This document shows positions 55,006-64,000 of a stretch of DNA of 64,000 bases, one piece after another (the first letter of the stretch is position 1; each line of letters begins with the position of its first letter). Source of the DNA: Microcella sp. (GTDB taxonomy: Bacteria > Actinomycetota > Actinomycetes > Actinomycetales > Microbacteriaceae); contig NZ_JAHHDS010000002.1 of NCBI RefSeq assembly GCF_019739195.1, positions 62,001 through 126,000 on the forward strand. Direction: 5' to 3'. The position numbers and the translations under genes are program-made. Below the pieces are notes generated by a model. It saw only the letters and a list, made by a program, of their open reading frames with translations, was not told the origin of the DNA and ran no database searches.

Positions 55006-55630
55006 GGCTCACCTCCAGTCTGTTTCTCAGTCTGCTCAGACTTCGTCTGATGTGCGATTTCACGGTGCCGACCGGCATGTCGAGCCGTTCGGCAATCTGC
55101 GTGTGGGTCAAGTCGTCATAGAACGCGAGGTGCACGACCGTGCGCGGCACCGGGTCGAGCTGAGCGATCTCGTCAGCGATGAGCAACCGGTCGGCCAGGT
55201 CGACCTCGGCGCTCGGTGCGACCTCGTCAGGGGCGACTGCCGCAGCCTGCGCGGTCAACTGCCGTTCGCGCGTGCGCGCCTGGTGAGCATCCGCCACCAT
55301 GTTGCGAGTGATGCCGACCAGCCACGCAGAGATCGACGCGCGTTCGGGATCGAAGCGCTCGCGACCGCGCCATGCCGCCACGAAGACCTTCTGCGTCACG
55401 TCTTCAGCGTCGGTGGCGTGACCCAGTGACCGCAGCGCCAAGGAGTACACCAGCGACGACCACTCACCGTAGATCGCCGCGAGGGCGGTCTCGTCGCCGT
55501 CGGCGAACCGACGACCTAGCTCGGTCGCGTCGTCGATAGTCGTAGACACCGGTGATGACCGCCCTCGGCTCGATGACCCCCGGATGCTCCCTGCATCCGT
55601 CGGCGCCATCGTAGCTGTCGAGGCTGTCAT
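54989..55630 (-). CDS. ECF sigma factor (SigK type)
   Basis: Sigma-70 family ECF factor of 213 residues. Region 2 (about 40-105: YGEWSSLVYSLALRSLGHATDAEDVTQKVFVAAWRGRERFDP) and region 4 (about 155-205: LDPVPRTVVHLAFYDDLTHTQIAERLDMPVGTVKSHIRRSLSRL) are clear. The first 30 residues are low complexity and may be unneeded if a later start is used. It lies between the sortase and its anti-sigma factor, overlapping both. Confidence 0.94.
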   Translation of the reverse strand: MTASTATMAPTDAGSIRGSSSRGRSSPVSTTIDDATELGRRFADGDETALAAIYGEWSSLVYSLALRSLGHATDAEDVTQKVFVAAWRGRERFDPERASISAWLVGITRNMVADAHQARTRERQLTAQAAAVAPDEVAPSAEVDLADRLLIADEIAQLDPVPRTVVHLAFYDDLTHTQIAERLDMPVGTVKSHIRRSLSRLRNRLEVSHGPAS

Positions 55631-56268
55631 GTCACCTTCTCGGCCGTCACGATGTAGTTGTCGTCATAGCTGCCCACCCGCGGGTCGTACTCTCCCCCGC
55701 AGGTGATGAGAATGAGTCGCGGATCGCCTGCTGTGGAGAAGTAGGTCGCCCACGGCACCACGCCCTTGTCGAGACGTTCCACCGACACGACGCGGTACAC
55801 GTGCACCTCACCCGATGCGTCGATGATTGACGCCTCGGTTCCGACGTCGAGCGACCTCAGGCGGGAGAAGGGACCGAGCCCCTCGCCGATGGCGTCGACG
55901 TGCGCGGCCAGCACCGTGGCTCCGGCCGGGCTGTTCGGGGCTGCAGCGTACTCGTACCAGCCGGCCCGGAAAGGGCTGACCGGCAGGCTCATGTCGCCGT
56001 TGGGCTCCAGCCCTTTGGTGTCGACCCGCATGTCGAGATCGATAGCCCCGACGATCAATCTCGTCGGAGCAGACTTGACCGTGGTCAGTAGCTCAGAGCT
56101 CGACACGAACTCGTCGGTGCGAGAGGTGCGGAAGGGATCGAATTCGGCCGACCCGCGTTCGCGCTCGAGAGGCTCTGCGGGGGCACTGCACCCGGTAACG
56201 AGCAGCAGGCCGACGAAGGCCAGAACTACCGCCTTCGTCGACCTGCTGCTCATGATGATTCGCGTCAC
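55627..56268 (-). CDS. Class F sortase with a lipoprotein signal
   Basis: Sortase of 213 residues. His in LAAHVD (about 121) and Cys in LITCGGEYDPR (about 190) with the Arg nearby form the catalytic set. The N-terminal segment ends VTGCSAP, which looks like a lipobox, unlike typical sortases with a membrane anchor. It overlaps the sigma gene by 4 nt and follows a DUF4397 gene. Class F sortases occur in actinobacteria; their sorting motif is not well defined. Confidence 0.88.
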   Translation of the reverse strand: MTRIIMSSRSTKAVVLAFVGLLLVTGCSAPAEPLERERGSAEFDPFRTSRTDEFVSSSELLTTVKSAPTRLIVGAIDLDMRVDTKGLEPNGDMSLPVSPFRAGWYEYAAAPNSPAGATVLAAHVDAIGEGLGPFSRLRSLDVGTEASIIDASGEVHVYRVVSVERLDKGVVPWATYFSTAGDPRLILITCGGEYDPRVGSYDDNYIVTAEKVT

Positions 56269-56278
56269 GCTTTCGCGA

Positions 56279-57115
56279 TCAGCGCTGCTCTGCCGTCATG
56301 CGGCGGGCGACGATGACGCCACCCGCGATCAGCAGGGCGAGAAGAGCCGCACCGCCAGCGATCAGGCCGGTCGAGCCAGCACCGTTCTCAGCAGCCAGAC
56401 CCGCGGAGCCCGCGGGAACGCCGGCCGGCGAGTCAGCGATGGTGAACAGCACGACGCCGAAGCTGTCGTCGCTCTGCGGGCCGAAGGCGTGGATGAAGTA
56501 GTGCGTGCCCGCCGCCAGAGCCGTGTCGGGCAGGTCGATGGCGACCGAGTCATCCGCGGCCACCTGCACCTGGATGTCGTAGGTGCCAGCAGGAACCGAC
56601 GTGGTGCCGGCCTGCGTGTTGGTGACACCAGCGAACAGGACCGTGTCGGGCAGGGCGACGACGTTCACAGCCGGCGCGTTGGCGGTGTGGCGAACCGTGA
56701 CGCTCGCGTTGCCCGCACCGACCGAGCTCAGGTCGTTCACGAACGGCGTGAGGATGGGGTCACCCGAGGTGTTGGGGTGAGCCACGAGGCTGTACGAGGT
56801 GGCCGCGGCCACATCGACACCGCCGGCACCCGTGCCGAAGAGTCCGTCACCGGGAGTGATGGTGGTGTCGGCCGAGTCGGCGGCGATGTCGATCACGTAG
56901 TTGCCAGCCGGCACGTCGACCAGCGGCTCGACGTCACCGGGCGCGAACGCGTCGATGGCGAGGTCGCCGTTGATGAAGACGTCGACGGTCACGCCGGGGA
57001 AAGCGTGCACGACCCAGACATCGGCCGTGGTGCTGCTGAGGGCGTTCGCCGGAGCGGCGACGCCGACGGTGGCGAGGGCGGCGACGCCCAGCCCCGCGAG
57101 AATACGGTTGCGCAT
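56279..57115 (-). CDS. DUF4397 surface protein with C-terminal sorting-like tail
   Basis: 278 residues. Signal peptide ending APANA (about 1-26), a DUF4397 domain (about 30-200; VVHAFPGVTVDVFINGD, LVAHPNTSGDP, VRHTANAPAVNVV), a linker, and a membrane segment near 250-268 with a positive end RRMTAEQR. That tail looks like a cell-wall sorting signal, but no LPxTG is present; GAGSTG lies before the membrane segment. The adjacent sortase is the obvious candidate to process it. Confidence 0.88.
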   Translation of the reverse strand: MRNRILAGLGVAALATVGVAAPANALSSTTADVWVVHAFPGVTVDVFINGDLAIDAFAPGDVEPLVDVPAGNYVIDIAADSADTTITPGDGLFGTGAGGVDVAAATSYSLVAHPNTSGDPILTPFVNDLSSVGAGNASVTVRHTANAPAVNVVALPDTVLFAGVTNTQAGTTSVPAGTYDIQVQVAADDSVAIDLPDTALAAGTHYFIHAFGPQSDDSFGVVLFTIADSPAGVPAGSAGLAAENGAGSTGLIAGGAALLALLIAGGVIVARRMTAEQR

Positions 57116-57267
57116 GGTTCCTCCTTGGTAGGTCTCCCGAGGGAGTGATCCCCTCTCGGGGCGTCAGGCGGAAGTGCCTTCACTCACTACTTCTGGCCGG
57201 GAGGCCGATTCGGATGCGCTGCAACCTGGCAGAAGCCTGGCAGCTTGCCGAGTCGAAGCTGGTGACG

Positions 57268-57849
57268 TCAGACGAGCACGAGGTTGAGGCCGCCGACCGT
57301 GACGACGAGACCCGCGACCCAGAGCACGAGATTGACACCGCCGGCGGCGAGCCCCGCCACGGCGAGCGGACGACCGTGGGTGATGCCGTTGGCGGTCTCG
57401 CGGATGCCGCGAACGCCCATGATCGCGCACACCGTCAGCAGGGCCGCGTTGCCGACGAAGACGAGCGCGAGCACGGTGAGCACCGGCGCCCACGCACCTT
57501 GCACATCACCTGCCTCGATGCGCGCGAGTGCGGCGACGCCGAGTTGCGACGACACCAGGTTGCCCACTATCGAGACCGCAAGCGGCGCAACGCCGACCAC
57601 GAGCGCCCAGGTCGCCGCTGTACTGCGGGTCAGCACCCGCGCGCTGCGGCGCTGCGGTTCGATGCGGGCGGGCACCACAGACTGCGCAGGCTCGGGCTCA
57701 ACGGTCGGCAGCGCAACAGGCTCGACCGGCATCGTCGCTCGAGCATCCACGCTCTCGAACTGCACGGCGGCGCCGCACCGAGTGCAGAATCGTGCCCCCT
57801 CGCGCAACGGAGCAGTGCAGGCAGCGCAAGTCGGCATCGTGTGCGTCAC
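57268..57849 (-). CDS. Zinc-ribbon and DUF4190-type membrane protein
   Basis: 193 residues. The N-terminal zinc ribbon is CAACTAPLREGARFCTRCG (two CxxC pairs, about 7-25), a Pro-rich linker follows, then three membrane spans (about 78-98, 120-140, 160-185), with a pattern resembling DUF4190. Function unknown. It lies downstream of the DUF4397 gene's promoter side with a 152-nt gap that holds no other gene. Confidence 0.75.
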   Translation of the reverse strand: MTHTMPTCAACTAPLREGARFCTRCGAAVQFESVDARATMPVEPVALPTVEPEPAQSVVPARIEPQRRSARVLTRSTAATWALVVGVAPLAVSIVGNLVSSQLGVAALARIEAGDVQGAWAPVLTVLALVFVGNAALLTVCAIMGVRGIRETANGITHGRPLAVAGLAAGGVNLVLWVAGLVVTVGGLNLVLV

Positions 57850-58036
57850 CCTTCGCGGTTCGCGTCACGCCGCGGCGATCAGTGGTGGGCCGCCCGTCGG
57901 TATGCAGGTCGGTCGCTGGCCAGGGTAGCAAGGGCGCGCACCGCGCGGTCTCCCCCCATCGGGGGCTGTGTCTTCGACGAGTTGCTGCCGGGTCTTGCCA
58001 AACCGAAACCGCGAGGCGCACACTGGTGTCAGGTCA

Positions 58037-58087
58037 ACTCGCCGCCCAGGTGCGCCGGAGGCATCGCCCCGCCACTGGGCGGCGAGT
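58037..58087. repeat. 13-bp perfect inverted repeat upstream of the gene at 58129
   Basis: Arms ACTCGCCGCCCAG (58037-58049) and CTGGGCGGCGAGT (58075-58087) with a 25-nt loop, 41 nt before the start codon. Could be an operator or a leader hairpin. The rest of 57850-58128 shows nothing else I can support. Confidence 0.5.
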
Positions 58088-58128
58088 CTGTTCTGGGGCG
58101 GCGCTCGCTGCCATGGCAGGCTGAGCGG

Positions 58129-59193
58129 GTGGACCGCACGATCGACTACACGCCGCTCTTCGTGCCCGTCGCGCGCGACGAGGTCGTGCAGTTTCGTACT
58201 GATGCGACGCGCGTGTCGGCGGTGGGATCAGCCGAGCAAGTGAGGGCCATCATCACCTGGATTCTCGGTGTGGTCATCGCCTTCACGATGGTCATCACCG
58301 TGCTCGTCCCGATGCTGGTCGCGCTCGGAACGCTTGCTACAGGATCCGGCGACCTCGTCGACGTCGTGCTGCTGATTCCCGGCATCGCGATCTTCGCCAT
58401 CGGCGCAGTACTGGGCGTGCGAGCGTTACGGCGCTCACGCGGTGTCTGGGAGCAGCGCCTGCGCATGACCCGGTTCGCCCTCGCGAACGGTCTCGTCTAT
58501 GAACCGCGAAGCCCCGCGCCCTCCTACCCCGGGGCGATCTTCGGGCTCGGATCGTCGCGTGCCGTCACCGACCACTTCCGCACCGCAGAAGGGCGGTTCA
58601 TCGACTTCGGCACCTATAGCTATGTCACGGGCAGCGGTAAGAACCGAACGACCCACCGCTGGGGGTTCTTGGCGATGCAGCTCGACCGGGCCCTGCCGCA
58701 CATGGTGCTCGATTCGCGCGCGAACAACGGCCTCTTCGGCAGCACCACCCTTCCCACGACCTTCCGCCGTGATCAGGTGCTCTCGCTCGAGGGCGACTTC
58801 GACCGCTACTTCACCCTCTATTGCCCGCGCGAGTACGAGCGCGATGCACTCTATGTCTTCACCCCTGACCTGATGGCACTCGCCATCGACGAAGCGGCGC
58901 CCTTCGACCTCGAAATCGTCGACGAATGGCTCTTCGTCTACTCGACGGCGCCCTTTCCGCTCGCCGATGCCGCGACGTATCAGCGGTTGCTGCGCATCGT
59001 GTCGACGGTCGGCGCGAAAGCTCTGTCGCAGACCGACCGCTACGTCGACGAGCGCATCGGTGAGTTCTCGGCGAACCTCGTCGCCCCGCGCGGGCGTCGT
59101 CTCGAGCGCGGTTTTCCGTGGGGCGTCGTCGCCGTGGGTGCTGTGGTCGTGGTCTTCTGGGTGGGGCAGTTCGCCCTGCGTTCCGTTTTCTGA
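58129..59193 (+). CDS. Membrane protein of unknown function
   Basis: 354 residues. Two membrane spans near the N-terminus (about 42-68 and 75-95), a cytoplasmic-looking middle domain with RFIDFGTYSYVTGSGKNRTTHRWGFL and YFTLYCPREYERDALYVFTPDLM, and a third span near the end (about 325-345). It resembles DUF3137-type proteins. GTG at 58129 is in frame and close to the domain; the ATG nearby is out of frame. Function unknown. Confidence 0.75.
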   Translation: MDRTIDYTPLFVPVARDEVVQFRTDATRVSAVGSAEQVRAIITWILGVVIAFTMVITVLVPMLVALGTLATGSGDLVDVVLLIPGIAIFAIGAVLGVRALRRSRGVWEQRLRMTRFALANGLVYEPRSPAPSYPGAIFGLGSSRAVTDHFRTAEGRFIDFGTYSYVTGSGKNRTTHRWGFLAMQLDRALPHMVLDSRANNGLFGSTTLPTTFRRDQVLSLEGDFDRYFTLYCPREYERDALYVFTPDLMALAIDEAAPFDLEIVDEWLFVYSTAPFPLADAATYQRLLRIVSTVGAKALSQTDRYVDERIGEFSANLVAPRGRRLERGFPWGVVAVGAVVVVFWVGQFALRSVF

Positions 59194-59212
59194 TGACGGA
59201 GCACGCCGGTGC

Positions 59213-60460
59213 TTACGCCGTCGGCGCCGGACCCCGGAGCGTATGCCGCGATGCAGCGACTCTCTGCAGAAGCACTGCCTCGTCTGACTGGGAACCGATC
59301 GAGTCGCGGTCGCCGAGAATGCGCTGGCGTGCGTAGGCGAGACTCGTCGCATCACGAATGAAGTCGCGCATGACGGGCGCCACACCGTGAGCCTTCGCCC
59401 AGCGCTTCGCATCGCGACGGCCTGTCGGGCTCGAGAGCATGGCCACTTCTTGCTCGTGGAACCAACCGACCGCGGCATACTCGCCCAGTCGTTCGCGGAT
59501 GATGCGCTGCTCTTGGCGCCTCAACTGAGACACGAGCCAGACAGCGACCACGAACAGCGGCACCTGCACGAGCAGGTAGTACCCGTAGAAGTCACTGATG
59601 AAGAAGAGCACGCCGTTCCAGAAGGCGTGCAGTAGCACCGCCGGAATCAGGCCGATGCCGAACGCGACCACCCCGCGCCACCGACCGGGCCTCTGCGCCG
59701 CGAACCCGATGGCGGCACCGATGAAGGCCGTGAACATGACGTGCGCGAAGGGTGACATGAGGCCGCGGATGAAGAAGACCTCGACCGTGCTCGCTCCGCC
59801 GGCAGCGAGCTCGCTGCCGAAGTAGAGAATGTTTTCGGTGAAGGCGAACCCGCCCGCCACCCAGGCGCTGTAGACGATGCCGTCGACGGGGCCGTCGAAG
59901 TGCCGTCGCACGGCGAAGAAGAGCAGCAGCACGCCGAGGCCCTTACCCACCTCTTCGACGATGGGGGCCTGAATCGCGGCGCCAAAGAACTCGGCACCGA
60001 AGTCGCCGAGGCCCGCTGCTGCGATGACGTTCTGAATCTCAGCATCCACCGCAAGTGCGATGAATACGCTCATGCCCGCGCCCCACAGAAAAGCGAAAAC
60101 AAGGGCACCGCGCGGTTCGGGCTCCCATCGGTCGATCCAGCGGATGCCCCAGAACACGATGCCGAGCGGCACGAGAGCGAGCACGCCACCGATGATGACG
60201 CCGGCTGCCCCCAGGCCGACGAACAGATAGGCGAGTACGAAAAGCAGCGATAGCGCCACGATGATGTAGCCGATGACGGATGCGACCACGAGACCAGGGC
60301 TCGCGCGTCGCGTCGTCGGCAGGCCCGCCTGCGCGGTCTGGGTCTCGAGCCGCACCTCGTTCGGGGCGGCATGCAGGGCGGGCGCGCTCGATACCCCGGT
60401 TGCCGTGGCGCTGTAGTCGGGAGTAGCGCTCGACGGCGTAGCGCCTGAAGGGTCGGTCAT
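59213..60460 (-). CDS. PrsW-family intramembrane metalloprotease
   Basis: 415 residues with about eight membrane spans. The PrsW motif is PIVEEVGKGLGVLLLFF (glutamate pair EE and Lys) and further residues lie in FTENILYFG and FAHVMFTAFIGAAIGF. PrsW cleaves the anti-sigma factor RsiW in Bacillus; here the RskA-type anti-sigma at 54217 is a candidate substrate but nothing in the sequence proves it. The C-terminus carries a soluble domain of about 100 residues. Confidence 0.88.
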   Translation of the reverse strand: MTDPSGATPSSATPDYSATATGVSSAPALHAAPNEVRLETQTAQAGLPTTRRASPGLVVASVIGYIIVALSLLFVLAYLFVGLGAAGVIIGGVLALVPLGIVFWGIRWIDRWEPEPRGALVFAFLWGAGMSVFIALAVDAEIQNVIAAAGLGDFGAEFFGAAIQAPIVEEVGKGLGVLLLFFAVRRHFDGPVDGIVYSAWVAGGFAFTENILYFGSELAAGGASTVEVFFIRGLMSPFAHVMFTAFIGAAIGFAAQRPGRWRGVVAFGIGLIPAVLLHAFWNGVLFFISDFYGYYLLVQVPLFVVAVWLVSQLRRQEQRIIRERLGEYAAVGWFHEQEVAMLSSPTGRRDAKRWAKAHGVAPVMRDFIRDATSLAYARQRILGDRDSIGSQSDEAVLLQRVAASRHTLRGPAPTA

Positions 60461-62038
60461 GGGTGAAACTGTAGTGCTCGGGCTGCCGTTCGGGTCAGCG
60501 CAGCAATGTCTGATTTCCGCTGGCGTGTCGGCTCGGCGCCTGACACGCTGGCCGCATGGGCCTCGATCACGACCGCTGCTACCGCGCGCTGTCGGCGCGT
60601 GACGCCCGCTTCGACGGCCAGTTCATCGCCGGTGTGCACTCCACGGGCATCTACTGTCGCCCGAGCTGCCCCGCCGCGACACCGCGACCCCACAATGTGC
60701 GGTTCTACCCGACCGCGGCTGCGGCGCATGAAGCAGGCTTGCGGGCCTGCAAGCGGTGTCAGCCCGATGCGCTGCCCGGGAATCCTGATTGGAACCTCCG
60801 CGACGACCTGGCCGGGCGCGCCATGCGCCTCATTCTCGACGGAGTAGTGGAGCGCGAGGGTGTGGCTGGCCTGGCTTCACAGCTCGGCTACAGCAGCCGA
60901 CACCTGGCACGAGTTCTCGCTGACGAGCTCGGCGCTGGCCCACTGGCTCTCGCCCGAGCGCATCGCGCCGAGTCGGCACGAGCACTGCTCGCCGCGACCG
61001 ACCTGCCGGTGTCGCACGTCGCGTTCGCTGCCGGGTTCGCGAGCATAAGACAGTTCAACGACACGATGCGCGAGGTCTACGACCTGACGCCCAGCGAGCT
61101 GCGCACTCTGGCGCGCCGAAGTCGACAGGGCCGTCGAACGGGGCCGAGCATCGAGGGCACGACGGTGTCGGTGCGCCTGGCAGCACGGCCTCCGTTCGAT
61201 GGCGAGGGAGTGCTGCGCTACTTCGCCGATCACGCGATCACCGGCGTCGAGCGCATCAACCTCGACGAGGGCAGCATCGAGCGGCTGCTGCCCTTGCCCG
61301 GGGGCGAGGCGTTCGTGCGCGTCGTGCTCGATCGTTCACGACCCGGCGTGCGAGTGAGTGCCCGGCTCGCGACGCTCAGCGACCTGCAGCCACTCACCGC
61401 CCGCGTGCGACGGTGGTTCGACCTCGATGCAGACTCGCCCGCGATCGATGAGCAGTTGCGCGAGCATGCGCTGTTGGCACCCCTCGTGCATGCCGCGCCG
61501 GGCATCCGGATTCCTGGCTCAGTCGATGCCTCAGAGACCCTGCTGCGCACGATGGTCGGTCAGCAGATCTCGCTTGCCGCCGCGCGCACGGTGCTCGGTC
61601 GGCTGGCTGCCGAGTTGGATGCCGCGTCGCGGGCGGTGCGCCCCCCGGAAGGCTTGACGAGTTTCCCCTCCCCCGCCGTCGTGGCCGAGCACGGACTCTC
61701 GGTGCTGCGAGGGCCGCGCACCCGGGTGCTGGCGATTCACCGTGCAGCCAGCGCTCTTGCCTCGGGCGAGCTGCGCCTCGACGTAGGACTGACGTCAGGC
61801 GAACTGCGATCGAGGCTCGTCGACCTCGACGGGGTGGGACCGTGGACGGCCGACTACGTCACGATGCGCGTGCTCGGATCACCCGACCTGCTACTCAGCA
61901 CCGACCTCGTGCTCTTGCGCACGCTGCGGGCGCGCCGAGCGGCACAGAGCGCGCGCGAGGCGGCTCGACTGGGCGAGCAGTGGGCACCGTGGCGGTCGTA
62001 CGCAACGCTGCATCTCTGGCGCGCGGCACCCCCAGCAC

Positions 62039-63571
<1,533 letters not shown>

Positions 63572-63652
63572 GCTGAATGTCCTCTTCCTTGAGGGTCGAT
63601 GTCGTGGCGGTGGCGCGCCCAGCCTAGCGGCGTCGGTCGAAGCTCGGCGCGC

Positions 63653-64000
63653 TCACGCGCGGGGCGCGGCCAGATGCAGGCGCGACGTCGCGAGTCGGTC
63701 GGCGACGGGGGTGTGCGAGATCACGATGATCGCGCGATCCGGAGCGGCGGCGGCGCCGAGCAGCTCGTCGAGCAGCGATTCGGCGCGATCAGGATCGACG
63801 TTCGCGGTCGGCTCATCGAGCACGAGCACGGGCGCATCGGTCAGCAGAGCGCGAGCCAGGGCAATGCGCTGCGCCTCGCCGCCACTCACGAGCCGGCCCC
63901 GTTCGCCGACCAGCGCATCCAAACCCCCTCGGGCGTGGCACCACTCACCCAGCCCCACGCGCTCGAGCACACCGAGCAGTTCGTCGTCGGTGGCGGTATC
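63653..64000 (-). CDS. ABC exporter ATPase, C-terminal part (probably CydC-like; cut by window edge)
   Basis: The last 115 codons of an ABC ATPase. The signature is VSGGEAQRIALARAL (about 37-51 of the visible part), Walker B VLVLDEPTANVD and the H-loop SHTPVADRL. The reading frame remains open to the window end. The GLGEWCHARGGLDALVGERG lead-in is typical of the CydC half of the cysteine/glutathione exporter needed for cytochrome bd, but other heterodimeric exporters cannot be excluded. The protein's N-terminal membrane domain lies outside the window. Confidence 0.75.
   Translation of the reverse strand, partial: DTATDDELLGVLERVGLGEWCHARGGLDALVGERGRLVSGGEAQRIALARALLTDAPVLVLDEPTANVDPDRAESLLDELLGAAAAPDRAIIVISHTPVADRLATSRLHLAAPRA

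Noticed and set aside
57145-58128. Frame that would extend the protein at 58129 by 328 residues upstream
   Set aside because: That part is antisense to the zinc-ribbon gene and is low-complexity; it is also interrupted in sense by the 13-bp inverted repeat region.

Overview
The window is about 64 kb of high-GC DNA with dense, often overlapping genes and many GTG starts. Gene content and order point to an actinobacterium, most likely Microbacteriaceae: PriA in the histidine pathway, ClgR and DUF3046 next to recA, FAD-dependent ThyX, RNase J, a class F sortase, and actinobacterial SOS boxes of the TCGAAC-N4-GTTCGA type. The family assignment is inference from gene content; no rRNA or tRNA gene lies in the window.

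Layout. 0-1 kb: end of an OmpR-type two-component system. 1.1-8.1 kb: TrmH-type methyltransferase, rplT-rpmI-infC (infC with a non-AUG ATC start), DUF1844, and hisC-hisB-hisH-priA-sseB. 8.1-25.6 kb: a conserved DNA-repair, tRNA-modification and cell-envelope block containing a LysM gene divergent from lexA with SOS boxes between them, hflX, a methyltransferase, dapF, miaA, miaB, recX, recA (own SOS box), DUF3046, clgR, cinA, pgsA, ftsK, a lipoprotein, rnj and dapA. 25.7-26.9 kb: an AbiEi/DUF559-type gene framed by inverted repeats. 26.9-31.2 kb: thyX, a thioredoxin/DUF4395/OsmC/SDR cluster on the plus strand, and dapB.

31.2-41.2 kb looks like accessory DNA placed between dapB and pnp. It holds a GNAT gene and a sulfur-stress operon (CoA-disulfide reductase-rhodanese fusion, rhodanese, and a CsoR-family repressor lacking the copper-ligand His) with its operator lying inside the promoter spacer. 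It also holds an MpaB-like gene, a phosphatase, a TetR gene with a perfect operator, an aldo/keto reductase, a proton-pumping type microbial rhodopsin, and a TetR-ABC exporter operon with a 32-bp palindrome over its promoter.

41.3-51.1 kb: pnp and rpsO, normally neighbours, are about 7.2 kb apart. Between them are four tandem paralogous lipoproteins plus a membrane protein with every junction overlapping by 4 nt, a divergent membrane protein with an internally duplicated Cys-rich domain, and a cell-wall-binding-repeat protein whose 3' end carries a diverged copy of the rpsO terminator region. 51-64 kb: small envelope and stress genes, a DUF4397-sortase-ECF sigma-anti-sigma operon, PrsW, an Ada-AlkA fusion, aspartate ammonia-lyase, and the end of an ABC exporter ATPase.

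The best candidates for undescribed biology are the four-lipoprotein operon with its divergent partner, the AbiEi/DUF559 gene with its repeats, and the rhodopsin with its missing helix-B histidine.
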